Assembly (NCBI RefSeq): GCF_002954715.1
Contig: NZ_MSCP01000002.1
Coordinates: 1,373,569 to 1,437,568 of the forward strand
Source: Aliivibrio sifiae
GTDB lineage: Bacteria > Pseudomonadota > Gammaproteobacteria > Enterobacterales > Vibrionaceae
Direction of reading: 5' to 3'
DNA length: 64,000 nucleotides
Of the stretch, positions 46,850-56,027 are shown in pieces. Numbering within the stretch: the first letter of the stretch is position 1; every line of letters begins with the position of its first letter. A model generated the notes under the pieces. The model saw only the letters and a list, made by a program, of their open reading frames with translations. It was not told the DNA's origin and searched no databases. The translations under genes and the position numbers were made by a program.

Positions 46850-48147
46850 AATGCAATGCCTTCTTCTTTATTTTGTTTGCATGCCTTCGCATAACTACGA
46901 AGAGTTTGACGAATTTTGTCGAGTACTAATGCTTTCGGATCTGAACTTAATTGTCCTTCACGAACCGCATGAAATTGCGCAGATAAATGTTGGCTAAGTA
47001 AAGGAAGTGGGATACCACTACGAGATAAATTGTTAAACAACGTTGTTTGTGCTTGATTAATATTTTCATCTGGCCAGTAATAACGAATTCGGTCACTAAA
47101 GCTGTAGCTACGAGAGAAACGTTGTTGAGCTTCATTACCTTGATAATACGGTTGCCAATATTCTGGAGAGTCACACATTTCTTTTTCGATATGCTCACGC
47201 AGATCTGAACAATGTGCTTTAGGGATAAGTTGTTCTTCGATATCACATAAATTGTATAAGGCTTCGCGTAGAGCAAAAGTCAACGCTGGTCCTACTTTCA
47301 AAATAGCGAAATGATCTTTAACAAGAGATTGATAAGCTTTATCGGTTTGATAATCCGTTGAATGAGCTTCAAACACCATGTGATCAAAGTCATTCACAAC
47401 TTTACTCAGTTCGGTTGCGTCTTCAGGGCGGTAATCAATCACGCCAGTGTGGTCAAACTCAACGCCAGGCTGCACAACTAACCCGACAACACGCTGCCAA
47501 CATTCCGCAATGTCTGCTCTTTCAAATGCAAATTGGTGTGCTTGGATCGTTTTTCGAGCAGCTTCCGGAGAAGTAACTTGGAGGGTATCTAACTCTTCTG
47601 CAGCGCCTCCAGGAACAGGAACTTCAGTGCCAATAACATAAACAAGATCACTATGGCCAAAACATGTATTTGCAGTTTTTTCTGCAATTTTAGCTAATCT
47701 TGCTGCACGTTCGGCAACAATTTCATCAGAGAGAGGCCTTGGATCATCAGAACAAGACATGCTGCAATCAAGATGGATTTTTTTGAATCCAGCAGCAACA
47801 TAAGCTGCGATAAGATCGTCAGCATTTATCATGGCTTCTTTAGCCGTTAGTTTTTGCCAGCGATTAGGTCCAAGATGATCGCCACCCAAGATAAGTTTAT
47901 CGACTGGAAAATGAAGTGATTGAGCTAGATCTAAAACGAAATCTCGAAAATCTGCTGGTTTCATACCTGTATAGCCACCAAATTGATCAACTTGATTAGA
48001 AGTTGCTTCAATTAATAGCAAGGAATCATCACTTAAAGCTTGAGAAAGCGCCGCTTCAATAACAAGCGGGTGTGCAGAACAAACAGAATAAATACCATTT
48101 TGTTCACCCGCTTTATGACGCTGTACAAGGTGTTGAAAGGTGTTCAT
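46846..48147 (-). CDS. kbaZ: Tagatose-bisphosphate aldolase subunit KbaZ/GatZ
   Basis: A 433-residue protein of the KbaZ/GatZ family, which stabilises the KbaY aldolase; some relatives have been annotated as tagatose-6-phosphate kinases. Landmarks: [44 protein letters not shown] and [12 protein letters not shown]. It is the first gene of the ten-gene operon and follows the agaR gene on the same strand. A perfect 11-base palindrome in the short gap covers its ribosome site GGAG. No separate tagatose-6-phosphate kinase is seen. Confidence 0.9.
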   Translation of the reverse strand: MNTFQHLVQRHKAGEQNGIYSVCSAHPLVIEAALSQALSDDSLLLIEATSNQVDQFGGYTGMKPADFRDFVLDLAQSLHFPVDKLILGGDHLGPNRWQKLTAKEAMINADDLIAAYVAAGFKKIHLDCSMSCSDDPRPLSDEIVAERAARLAKIAEKTANTCFGHSDLVYVIGTEVPVPGGAAEELDTLQVTSPEAARKTIQAHQFAFERADIAECWQRVVGLVVQPGVEFDHTGVIDYRPEDATELSKVVNDFDHMVFEAHSTDYQTDKAYQSLVKDHFAILKVGPALTFALREALYNLCDIEEQLIPKAHCSDLREHIEKEMCDSPEYWQPYYQGNEAQQRFSRSYSFSDRIRYYWPDENINQAQTTLFNNLSRSGIPLPLLSQHLSAQFHAVREGQLSSDPKALVLDKIRQTLRSYAKACKQNKEEGIAL

Positions 48148-48150
48148 TTA

Positions 48151-48189
48151 CTAACTCCATACTGTATCTAAATGCAGCTATGGAGTTAG
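48151..48189 (-). promoter_or_regulatory. Perfect hairpin covering the kbaZ ribosome site
   Basis: CTAACTCCATA (48151-48161) and TATGGAGTTAG (48179-48189) are exact complements around a 17-base loop. In the transcript the arm nearest kbaZ contains GGAG eight bases before its ATG. The structure could limit translation of kbaZ or act as an attenuator after agaR. Confidence 0.7.
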
Positions 48190-48194
48190 TTAGG

Positions 48195-48971
48195 TTATTT
48201 ATCTTTATCTACAATAATAACTTCAACTTTCATTTCACGAAGACCTTGTAAATATTCTTCGGGAATATCAGAATCCGTTACTAAGATATCAATATTTCCA
48301 AACTCTCTAATCATATGGCAGCTGCGCTTACCAAATTTGGTAGAATCCGCAACAGCAATGACTTGTTCTGAAATATCACACATAAGTCGATTTAAACTTG
48401 CTTCTTGTTCATTATGTGTGGTGATACCTGACCTCAAATCAAAACCATCAACCCCAAGAAAAACCTTATCAAAACGGTAATTCTTCAGGCTTGCCTCTGC
48501 TTGAGATCCAGAGAAAGAGAGAGCCTTCTTACGAAGAACTCCACCTGACATCAATACTTCTATACCAGAAGCTGATGCTAACTCCATAGCTACATCTAGA
48601 CCATTAGTCATGACTACAGCTTGCTCTAACAACTTTAAGTTAGATGCAATTTCTCGCGTAGTCGTACCTGAATCCAGAATAACGGTGTCACCATTCTCTA
48701 TCAGCTGCGCTGCTGCATACCCAATGGAGGATTTCGTTCCAATATTTTGATGGCGTTTTTCATGAACCGTAAGTTCTGCAATTACGCCAGTATTTGGAAT
48801 CGCCGCCCCATGAGAACGAACAACATACCCATTCTTTTCTAAAAAGCTCAGATCACTGCGAATAGTGACACTAGAGACATCAAATCGTGCAGCAAGGTCC
48901 TCTACACGTGCTTTACCATCTTGGTTCACCACGTTTACGATTTCCATGCGCCTTTCGACAGCACTAATCAT
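48195..48971 (-). CDS. agaR: DeoR-family repressor, AgaR-like
   Basis: A 258-residue DeoR regulator: N-terminal winged helix around residues 14-50 (DGKARVEDLAARFDVSSVTIRSDLSFLE) and a C-terminal sugar-phosphate sensing domain with DSGTTT, TNGLDVA and GVDGFD. The ATG at 48971 is preceded by GGGAGACG; the frame continues upstream but without a better start. It is the first gene before the kbaZ operon and divergent from the Tat sulfatase. AgaR-type repressors respond to GalNAc-6-P or a related phosphate; the operator repeats in the locus fit the E. coli AgaR pattern. Confidence 0.87.
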   Translation of the reverse strand: MISAVERRMEIVNVVNQDGKARVEDLAARFDVSSVTIRSDLSFLEKNGYVVRSHGAAIPNTGVIAELTVHEKRHQNIGTKSSIGYAAAQLIENGDTVILDSGTTTREIASNLKLLEQAVVMTNGLDVAMELASASGIEVLMSGGVLRKKALSFSGSQAEASLKNYRFDKVFLGVDGFDLRSGITTHNEQEASLNRLMCDISEQVIAVADSTKFGKRSCHMIREFGNIDILVTDSDIPEEYLQGLREMKVEVIIVDKDK

Positions 48972-49003
48972 TTTTTCTCGTCTCCCTAAAATCAACGAAA
49001 CTT

Positions 49004-49335
49004 CTTTCGTTTGATTTCGAATTAACCTTACACCTAAAAATTATTCCCACAATATGGAAGTATAAAACTTTTGATCTCTTTCACATTCTTTCGTTAATTT
49101 TCGCTTTGTTTTTATCTTACGTTGATTTTCGTATTTCTTCATATATTACTCTTTGAAAGTAAAAACACCAAATAAAACGCATAGTTAATGCGACTTGTCT
49201 TTCATTTATTTTTATATCTATGGAAAAAGAAAATCACCTTTGATTAAAAATCCATCGCCACTCTCAATATTTGTGATCGCTAACACAGCAAGTTAACTTT
49301 CGATCACTTACGATCCGCAAAAGTTCGAAAGCAAA
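49004..49335. promoter_or_regulatory. AgaR-like operator cluster between agaR and the Tat sulfatase gene
   Basis: CTTTCGTTTGATTTCG (49004-49019), TTCTTTCGTTAATTTTCGC (49087-49105) and TTCGAAAGCAAAC (around 49324-49336) repeat the CTTTCG element. The whole 410-base gap between the divergent genes is AT-rich and contains both promoters; no coding frame is credible in it. Confidence 0.6.
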
Positions 49336-49381
49336 CAGCCAATAACGTAACCCTAAAAAATAGAATAAGAAAGGAGACATT

Positions 49382-50938
49382 ATGTCAATTACTCGCCGTG
49401 ACATTTTAAAAGGTGTCGCAGCAACAGGAGCGCTTGCAGCAACGTCTGCAATAACTGGTTGCCAAAAAAATACAGTGCAAGATCCTATGGGCGAACTAGC
49501 TAGAAAAGTTAAGCGCCCGAATCTACTGATTATTTTCCCTGATGAAATGAGAGCTCAAGCTCTTGGTTTTATGAACCAAGATCCTTCTCTTACTCCTAAT
49601 TTAAATAGATTTGCTAAACAAAGTTCAGTATTAAAACAAGCAGTTTCAAACTTTCCTTTATGTACTCCATTTAGAGGAATGTTAATGACAGGGCAATACC
49701 CATATCGCAATGGTATTCAAGGAAATAGCCATACTGCAACCCCTGGAATGTTTGGTGGGAAAGACTTTGGAATTGAGTTGAAAAAAAACCAATCAACATG
49801 GTCCGATATTCTAAGCAAAGAAGGATATAGCATGGGCTATATCGGGAAATGGCATTTAGATACTCCCGAAACGCCTTTCGTTCCTAGCTACAACAATCCA
49901 ATGGAAGGTCGTTACTGGAATGATTGGACAGCGCCAGATCGTCGCCATGGTTTTGATTTTTGGTATTCATACGGGACTTACGATAAACATTTAACGCCAA
50001 TGTATTGGACGAATGATACGCCTCGTGACAAACCTCTTCACATTAATCAATGGAGTCCTGAGCATGAAGCTGATATCGCAATTAACTACCTAAGAAATGA
50101 GAATGGTAAGTATAGAGATAGCACAAAACCTTTTACGCTTGTTGTGTCTATGAACCCTCCTCATTCTCCTTATGATCAAGTCCCTCAAAAATATCTTGAC
50201 CGATTTAACAAAAGTTCGAAAGAACTAAACTCTCGCCCAAATGTTATATGGGATAAGGAATACCTTGAAGGTTATGGTCCTGAATATTTCAAAGAATACA
50301 TGGCCATGGTTAATGGCGTTGATGAACAATTTGGTCGTATTATCGATGAGCTCGACACCTTAAATCTCGCCGAAGATACTTTAGTCGTGTTCTTCTCAGA
50401 TCATGGTTGCTGTATGGGTTCTAATGGAAATCCAACCAAAAATGTTCATTATGAAGAAGCAATGCGTATACCAATGATGTTTCGTTGGCCAGGAAAAATA
50501 AAACCGACCTCAGACGACATATTATTCTCCGCTCCTGACATCTACCCAACCCTATTTGGATTAATGGGTATGGACGATTTAATTCCAGATACCGTAGAAG
50601 GTACTGATTTCTCAAAAACAGTTAAAAGTGAAACTGGCGATATTAAACCCACCTCTCAATTTTATACCTTTATGCCTTATGGCGGGCAATCTTATGGTCG
50701 TCGTGGAATTCGAAATAAGCAATACACACTGATGATTGATAGAAAAATAGGCAAACCATTAACTTATGTTCTTCATGATAATCAAGTAGATCCTTATCAA
50801 ATGAAAAACATTGCCGAACAACAACCCGAACTCATTTCTCAATTAATTCAGAACGAACTCATGCCTTGGCTTGAGCATACTGGTGACCCATGGCGTCCAA
50901 CAGAAGTACCCAAAAACACAGCCAATGCGTACACCTAA
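49382..50938 (+). CDS. Tat-exported lipoprotein-type sulfatase
   Basis: Type I sulfatase of 518 residues. The N-terminus SITRRDILKG is a twin-arginine signal and AITGC (Cys27) a lipobox, so the enzyme is probably a membrane-anchored periplasmic or outer-membrane protein. The active-site motif is LCTPFRGMLMTGQ (Cys94, Pro96, Arg98), a C-x-P-x-R form with Phe in the fourth place where Ser or Ala is usual. FPDEMRAQALGF and FFSDHGCCMGS give the metal-site motifs. GGAGAC precedes the ATG. It is 80 bases upstream of the porin gene. Substrate position is unknown; sulfated glycosaminoglycan is expected from context. Confidence 0.87.
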   Translation: MSITRRDILKGVAATGALAATSAITGCQKNTVQDPMGELARKVKRPNLLIIFPDEMRAQALGFMNQDPSLTPNLNRFAKQSSVLKQAVSNFPLCTPFRGMLMTGQYPYRNGIQGNSHTATPGMFGGKDFGIELKKNQSTWSDILSKEGYSMGYIGKWHLDTPETPFVPSYNNPMEGRYWNDWTAPDRRHGFDFWYSYGTYDKHLTPMYWTNDTPRDKPLHINQWSPEHEADIAINYLRNENGKYRDSTKPFTLVVSMNPPHSPYDQVPQKYLDRFNKSSKELNSRPNVIWDKEYLEGYGPEYFKEYMAMVNGVDEQFGRIIDELDTLNLAEDTLVVFFSDHGCCMGSNGNPTKNVHYEEAMRIPMMFRWPGKIKPTSDDILFSAPDIYPTLFGLMGMDDLIPDTVEGTDFSKTVKSETGDIKPTSQFYTFMPYGGQSYGRRGIRNKQYTLMIDRKIGKPLTYVLHDNQVDPYQMKNIAEQQPELISQLIQNELMPWLEHTGDPWRPTEVPKNTANAYT

Positions 50939-51017
50939 ATACATATTTAAACAGTAACAATAAACACAAATTCAAGATTTAGCAGTGAAACACCCATAAC
51001 AATAAATAGGGAATATT

Positions 51018-51746
51018 ATGAAACAATCTTATAAAGTTATTATCGCTTCTGGTTTAGCAATATTTGCAACACAAACCCTAGCCAATGACTATAAAACAAC
51101 AGTGGAATATCGCCATGAATATAAAGATGGCAATAATAAGCATGCAGACAGAGTTAAAATGTTCTTAGATACAGGGAAGAATATCGGCTTTGAATTGGAT
51201 GCAAGATACAACAATAAAGATCAAGACCAAATGTACGATGAAATGAGTATGAATGGTTCAGAACTTTCGATTTTTTACTACGATAAAATAGCAGAAAACA
51301 CGACAGGCCTATTGGGTTCATCTCTCGATTTTAATCCAGATGGTTTAGTGTATGTTCCATATGTTCGTGTAAACCACTCTTTCGATAATGGTTTTAGAGC
51401 ACAAGCACGTTATAAATGGAAAATCTGGGATTACACACAAACTAACGCAGCAGGCGAAAAATACACATCGAAAATCCAAGAGCTAGATACATGGCTTGGC
51501 TACAATACGGGGAAATGGGATTTCCAATATGAGTTCCAAATTTGGAATGAAACCGATGATGATGCAAAACCTCAATTTGATAATGAAAGCTACGACTATC
51601 TCCACAATTTCCGCATCATGTATAGCTTCGTTAATCCAGATGGCACTAAATGGCGCCCATTTGTTGAAGTGGGTAATGTACGCCAAGACAGCTACAGCGA
51701 TAACCGTCAAACTCGTTACCGTGTTGGTATCAAATACACATGGTAA
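51018..51746 (+). CDS. KdgM-family outer-membrane porin
   Basis: A 242-residue beta-barrel protein with a Sec signal (to TLAN, about residue 23). The mature protein begins DYKTTVEYRHEYKDGNN and shows alternating beta strands ending YRVGIKYTW, the aromatic C-terminus required for outer-membrane assembly. This is the KdgM/NanC type of small anionic-oligosaccharide porin. Situated 80 bases after the Tat sulfatase and within an AgaR-operator region, it probably admits acidic GAG oligosaccharides to the periplasm. Followed by a bidirectional terminator. Confidence 0.85.
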   Translation: MKQSYKVIIASGLAIFATQTLANDYKTTVEYRHEYKDGNNKHADRVKMFLDTGKNIGFELDARYNNKDQDQMYDEMSMNGSELSIFYYDKIAENTTGLLGSSLDFNPDGLVYVPYVRVNHSFDNGFRAQARYKWKIWDYTQTNAAGEKYTSKIQELDTWLGYNTGKWDFQYEFQIWNETDDDAKPQFDNESYDYLHNFRIMYSFVNPDGTKWRPFVEVGNVRQDSYSDNRQTRYRVGIKYTW

Positions 51747-51793
51747 CTATCGACTTAAGTAAACACGTAATATATCTGTTTATATAAGCCAAT

Positions 51794-51832
51794 AAAAAAA
51801 CGGCACTTCTATAATAGAAGTGCCGTTTGATT
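51794..51832. terminator. Bidirectional terminator between porin and chitobiase genes
   Basis: AAACGGCACTTCTA and a complementary TAGAAGTGCCGTTT form a 14-base-pair stem with an A-run on one side and T-rich sequence on the other. Confidence 0.88.
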
Positions 51833-51866
51833 ATTTAATGACTGAATTTACTGTGTCTAAAGTAAA

Positions 51867-54512
51867 TTATTTAACGCTAGTTACTCGGCTAACACGCTCG
51901 CCAGTAAATGATGCTGAACGAATTTGAACGTCACCCGTTACTTTTGGTTTGTTTGCATTATCGTATTCAGCCCATGTTTTACCGCCATCTACAGAGTATT
52001 GTAGCGTTACACCTGGGAATGAAATGTTCATGCTTAGTTCACCATTCACAATTTCTGCACCTGGGATTGGTAGACGGTAATCAATACCCGCTCTTTCAAG
52101 CTTCGCTAATTCACGTTGACCCATAGTGTTTGCAAAGTTCGTCCAATCAGTAAGCTGTGCTTTCTTATTCACTAAGTTTGTTTCTAGAGAATATTTAACA
52201 CCTGCTTTGTATTCATTTTCCCAAGACGCTTCATGCCATGCACGTTCTGCTGCTGCGATAACACGTGGGAATACCATGTATTCATATTGCTCATCAGTAC
52301 GTACTGTTTCAGACCAAAGTTGTGCAGACAGACCGTAGAATGGTTTCTTCGGTGTTACCGTACCCGCACTTTCAAAGCCGTTACCGTCACGGTCAACCGA
52401 TGTTTCTGCATTTTGAGGTAGGTTTTCTGGTGCGAAGCCGAACATTTTACGCGTATCTGTTGCACGAGTTGCCCAGTAATAGCCACGCTCTTTCGCATCA
52501 ACTTCATATGGGAAATCCATGTAAACGTAATCTGGATTAGAGATAACTACGTCGTAACCTTTATCAGCCCATTCGTACGCTGAAGCACCACCGCCCCAGT
52601 ACAGAGTATCCCAGAAGTTTGCACGTACTGATTCTGTTGCGAATGCACCTGCGTCTTCAGAGTGTTTCAGGCCATCTTGCCACGCTTGGAAGTATGGGAT
52701 GCCTTTATCTGCAACAATTTTAGATACTTGCTCTGCAAAATGACTTGGTAGATGTTCGAAATCTGCAACTTCACCGCTTGCAATCAGAGACTGACACTGT
52801 GGCGATTTTTCAAATGGGAAGTCTTGCTTAGATAAATCTAAATCACCTTTCCATGCGATTTTTTCTTCATCGTTGATGTCTTGGAAACCAGCGTGAAGTT
52901 TGATGTTTTTCGCTTCATCACCACCAAAGTGCCATGTTGATAAAGGAACGCCTGCCGCTTTGTGCATTGCTGCAACTTCAGTGATTACTTTATCTACAAA
53001 CGTTGCAGATGAATCTAAACATGGGTTGATAAAACTTTGCTTGTTGTAGAACTGAACCGTTGTTACGTTTGATTCATCTTTTGGATCCATCAGACGGTAT
53101 TGGTTCGCTTCTTCCATTTTGCCTTCAGCAGCAAGACGAGCGTAACGTGCTTCCATTGACATAACGGCTGCACGTGAGTGAGCTGGCATATCGATTTCAG
53201 GAATAACTTCAATGTTACGGTTTTTCGCGTACGTTAGGATCTCTAGGTAATCTTCTGTTGTGAAGAAACCAGAACCAAAGTTATCTGAATCTGCACCTGA
53301 ACCTAGTTGAGGCAGTAGACAAGAGGTTTCTGACTCATCAAAACAACGGTTGCCACCGATATCCGTTAGCTCAGGAAGACCAGGGATCTCTAAACGCCAG
53401 CCTTCATCATCTGTTAGGTGAAGGTGTAGTTTGTTAAGTTTGTATGCTGCCATTTGGTCAACTGTCGCAAGAATCGCTTCTTTTGAGTGGAAGTTACGAG
53501 CAACATCAACCATTACACCACGGTATTCAAAACGAGGAGCATCTTCCACGTTTAGAGTCGGGATTTCAGAGCTATCTAGGCTTACTAGTGCTAATAAAGA
53601 TTGAACACCGTAGAACGCACCGGCTTCATCAAAAGCAACAACCGTTGTTTTACCTTCAGTCACATCTAGTTTGTATGCGCCAGATACGCCATCTTTGAAT
53701 TGCTTCTTATCTACAGAAACTGATACTGGGTATTCACCCGCAGTTTCTAGACCCAGAAGTTCAGCACGTTGATTTAATGCTGCAAGTTGGTCTGCATCAA
53801 TACCATTAGCTGTAATTGAAATCCCTTTTGCTAAATCAACGGTTTTGTTAGTTAGTGTTGTTTTTAAAGGTGTTGGAATAATATGAGAAGACGCGTCTAC
53901 TTCAACTACATCCGCATTTTTCTCAAAACGAGTATTTGCTGTTGCTACTACGTTGTTATCAGCAAGTGTACGTTTTAGTTGAACACCAATGATTTCATCT
54001 ACGTATTCACCAGTATCTTCAGTATCTAAAGAAATAATATTACGTGCTTCTGCACCTGGTGCTGTTACGAATGCGCCCGGCATGAAGTCAGTTTCAAATA
54101 GCTGCCAATATTCAGCAACCAGTGGAATAACTACTTCTTCGCCAGCAGCAAAACCATCAAATTTATCTGTTGGTTCAAGTTTATGTAAGTCACCCGTTAC
54201 ACGAGTAATTTTAAATTGGTCGTTCTCTACATCTAGAATTAAACGGATGCTGTGGAAATAGATTGTCCAATCCGCTGAATCAACCGCTTCGCCAGTGTTA
54301 GTGATTGTCATGTTTACTTTGTTACATGACGCCCATTCAGCTTGAAGTTCTTTACATGCAAGGCCGTCATCAGCACCTTGGTTAGTAATAACTGTGTAGT
54401 TAACATCTAGGTTTTCAGCCAGTTGGTTAACTGTTGATTGCTCAGAAGAAGTAGAAGAACAAGCCGCTAAACTTGCCATAATAACAGTAGAAAGAAGAGT
54501 TCTTTTCAACAT
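51867..54512 (-). CDS. GH20 beta-N-acetylhexosaminidase (chitobiase), lipoprotein
   Basis: An 881-residue GH20 enzyme that releases GlcNAc from chitobiose. A lipoprotein signal is present, MLKRTLLSTVIMASLAAC, with the lipobox Cys at residue 18. Domain order is the N-terminal carbohydrate-binding domain (EWASCNKVNMTITNTGEAV), a GH20 N-terminal domain, the catalytic barrel with the pair Asp532-Glu533 in HFGGDEAKN, and a C-terminal Ig-like domain. AGGA lies eight bases before the ATG. Probably outer-membrane anchored. It is separated from the GAG locus by a terminator and belongs to chitin use. Confidence 0.93.
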   Translation of the reverse strand: MLKRTLLSTVIMASLAACSSTSSEQSTVNQLAENLDVNYTVITNQGADDGLACKELQAEWASCNKVNMTITNTGEAVDSADWTIYFHSIRLILDVENDQFKITRVTGDLHKLEPTDKFDGFAAGEEVVIPLVAEYWQLFETDFMPGAFVTAPGAEARNIISLDTEDTGEYVDEIIGVQLKRTLADNNVVATANTRFEKNADVVEVDASSHIIPTPLKTTLTNKTVDLAKGISITANGIDADQLAALNQRAELLGLETAGEYPVSVSVDKKQFKDGVSGAYKLDVTEGKTTVVAFDEAGAFYGVQSLLALVSLDSSEIPTLNVEDAPRFEYRGVMVDVARNFHSKEAILATVDQMAAYKLNKLHLHLTDDEGWRLEIPGLPELTDIGGNRCFDESETSCLLPQLGSGADSDNFGSGFFTTEDYLEILTYAKNRNIEVIPEIDMPAHSRAAVMSMEARYARLAAEGKMEEANQYRLMDPKDESNVTTVQFYNKQSFINPCLDSSATFVDKVITEVAAMHKAAGVPLSTWHFGGDEAKNIKLHAGFQDINDEEKIAWKGDLDLSKQDFPFEKSPQCQSLIASGEVADFEHLPSHFAEQVSKIVADKGIPYFQAWQDGLKHSEDAGAFATESVRANFWDTLYWGGGASAYEWADKGYDVVISNPDYVYMDFPYEVDAKERGYYWATRATDTRKMFGFAPENLPQNAETSVDRDGNGFESAGTVTPKKPFYGLSAQLWSETVRTDEQYEYMVFPRVIAAAERAWHEASWENEYKAGVKYSLETNLVNKKAQLTDWTNFANTMGQRELAKLERAGIDYRLPIPGAEIVNGELSMNISFPGVTLQYSVDGGKTWAEYDNANKPKVTGDVQIRSASFTGERVSRVTSVK

Positions 54513-55031
54513 GATTCCATTCCTAAAAATAAAGTAATTAAAATTCAAATCTGGAATAACAATACAAAAGTTTTTTAACTTTAAAAATTAAGATAATCCT
54601 GATTTATGCTTTGAATCACATTTAATTCTATATTTCACGGTATAAATTAAAATAATGAGATTCACATCAACATATAACAGAACGACATACCAGGCGTTTC
54701 GCTAAAAATATAATTATCATTATGTGAAGCATGCCGCAATAACCCCTAACTAGCTGAGGTGCAAAATAAATATTTAAGACAAACAAGACATATTACGGTC
54801 CTAACGACACTTAATTCACAGTGAAATAAAGTTTTACAAATATATGAAGTTATAGTCCAAATTCAATTATTCCATTTACATTTACGCTCAATTAAATAGT
54901 AATCGATTGCGCCCTCAATTTTAAAAGAGAGCGATGTAACAATAGTTAATTAAGGAGATTTGAATCACTAAAAATCGTATTTAAAGACATTATGATAAGT
55001 GATTAGCAAATAACCGATTATAGGTATAACC
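54513..55031. other. Gene-free region between chitobiase and DUF1097 genes
   Basis: About 520 bases, AT-rich, holding the divergent promoters. I see no coding frame or RNA motif. ATTAAGGAGATTTG at about 54949-54962 resembles a ribosome site but no frame follows. Confidence 0.4.
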
Positions 55032-55511
55032 ATGAGTACACTAATTGCAATTGCGATTACTACAGGCATTCTTTCAGGTCTTTGGGGCTGGGTAGCAGTA
55101 AGCTTAGGTTTATTAAGCTGGGCTGGCTTTCTTGGTTGTACTACCTACTTTGCATCCCCTACCGATGGCCTAAAAGGGATAGGATTAAGTATTGCTACTA
55201 ACCTTAGTGGTGTATTTTGGGCTATGGTTATAATTAAGCTTTCTTCAATGGTAAGCCTAGAGATCATTGGTTATGTTATTACTGCTATTGTTGCTTTCTT
55301 TATGTGTGCACAAGCAAAGAAGAATTGGTTAAATTTTATTCCTGGTACCTTTATCGGCTCATGTGCAACCTTTGCTTCAAACGGTAACTGGCAGCTAGTT
55401 ATTCCTTCACTGATTTTAGGTGTTGTCTTTGCTTATGCGATGAAAACATCTGGTTTATGGCTAAAAGAAAAATTAGAAGCAGACAAGTTAGTTGAAGTAA
55501 GAAAAAACTAA
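55032..55511 (+). CDS. DUF1097 inner-membrane protein (YcdZ-like)
   Basis: A 159-residue hydrophobic protein with about five membrane helices. The pattern GLWGWVAVSLGLLSWAGFLGCTTYFASP in the N-terminal part (quoted as GLWGW, LGLLSWAGFLGCTTYF) and GSCATFASNGNW match DUF1097/YcdZ. Function is unknown for the family. Monocistronic; a strong terminator follows. Confidence 0.8.
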   Translation: MSTLIAIAITTGILSGLWGWVAVSLGLLSWAGFLGCTTYFASPTDGLKGIGLSIATNLSGVFWAMVIIKLSSMVSLEIIGYVITAIVAFFMCAQAKKNWLNFIPGTFIGSCATFASNGNWQLVIPSLILGVVFAYAMKTSGLWLKEKLEADKLVEVRKN

Positions 55512-55525
55512 AGAGTACATATTCC

Positions 55526-55570
55526 AAAAAAAGCCTCTGACTAATAATATTAGTGAGAGGCTTTTTTATA
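55526..55570. terminator. Terminator after the DUF1097 gene
   Basis: AAAAAAGCCTCTGACTAAT pairs with ATTAGTGAGAGGCTTTTTT except for one mismatch. Confidence 0.88.
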
Positions 55571-55598
55571 CCAACGCAATTAATTACTGGAATTGGTA
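55569..55598. repeat. Short inverted repeat in the DUF1097-tRNA gap
   Basis: TACCAA and TTGGTA flank a 18-base segment, CGCAATTAATTACTGGAA. The unit looks like the short intergenic repeats common in Vibrionaceae, but other copies were not found in this window. Confidence 0.35.
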
Positions 55599-55752
55599 TT
55601 ATTCATCCTTGAATGCAGTGCTGGGCTTTCTAGTGTTGTAAAGTGACGAAACGAATTAAAGCACATTCTATAACTATAAAAACAACAACTTATGAGACAA
55701 ACACGTAAATATATTCGAAATAAAGAATTATTATTTCATAATCTACAAATAC

Positions 55753-55790
55753 AAAAACGCCGCTTGATATTGCTATCAAGCGGCGTTCTT
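55753..55790 (-). terminator. Terminator of the tRNA cluster
   Basis: On the minus strand AACGCCGCTTGATA pairs with TATCAAGCGGCGTT and is followed by TTTG. It lies directly after the tRNA-Asn gene. Confidence 0.85.
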
Positions 55791-55795
55791 AAATG

Positions 55796-55871
55796 TGGCT
55801 CCCTTTGCTGGACTTGAACCAGCGACATACGGATTAACAGTCCGGCGTTCTACCAACTGAACTAAAAGGGA
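55796..55871 (-). tRNA. tRNA-Asn (GTT)
   Basis: The 76-base cloverleaf reads TCCCTTTTAGTTCAGTTGG at its 5' end, anticodon loop CTGTTAA with anticodon GTT, T loop GGTTCAAGTCC and an encoded CCA end. Confidence 0.95.
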
Positions 55872-55901
55872 ACAGGTGTTGCATCTCATAAAGAGAAAAG
55901 A

Positions 55902-55977
<76 letters not shown>

Positions 55978-56027
55978 ACACTATATCTTTTGTCATCATC
56001 AAGCTAATTTAGCTCAACAATGGAATG

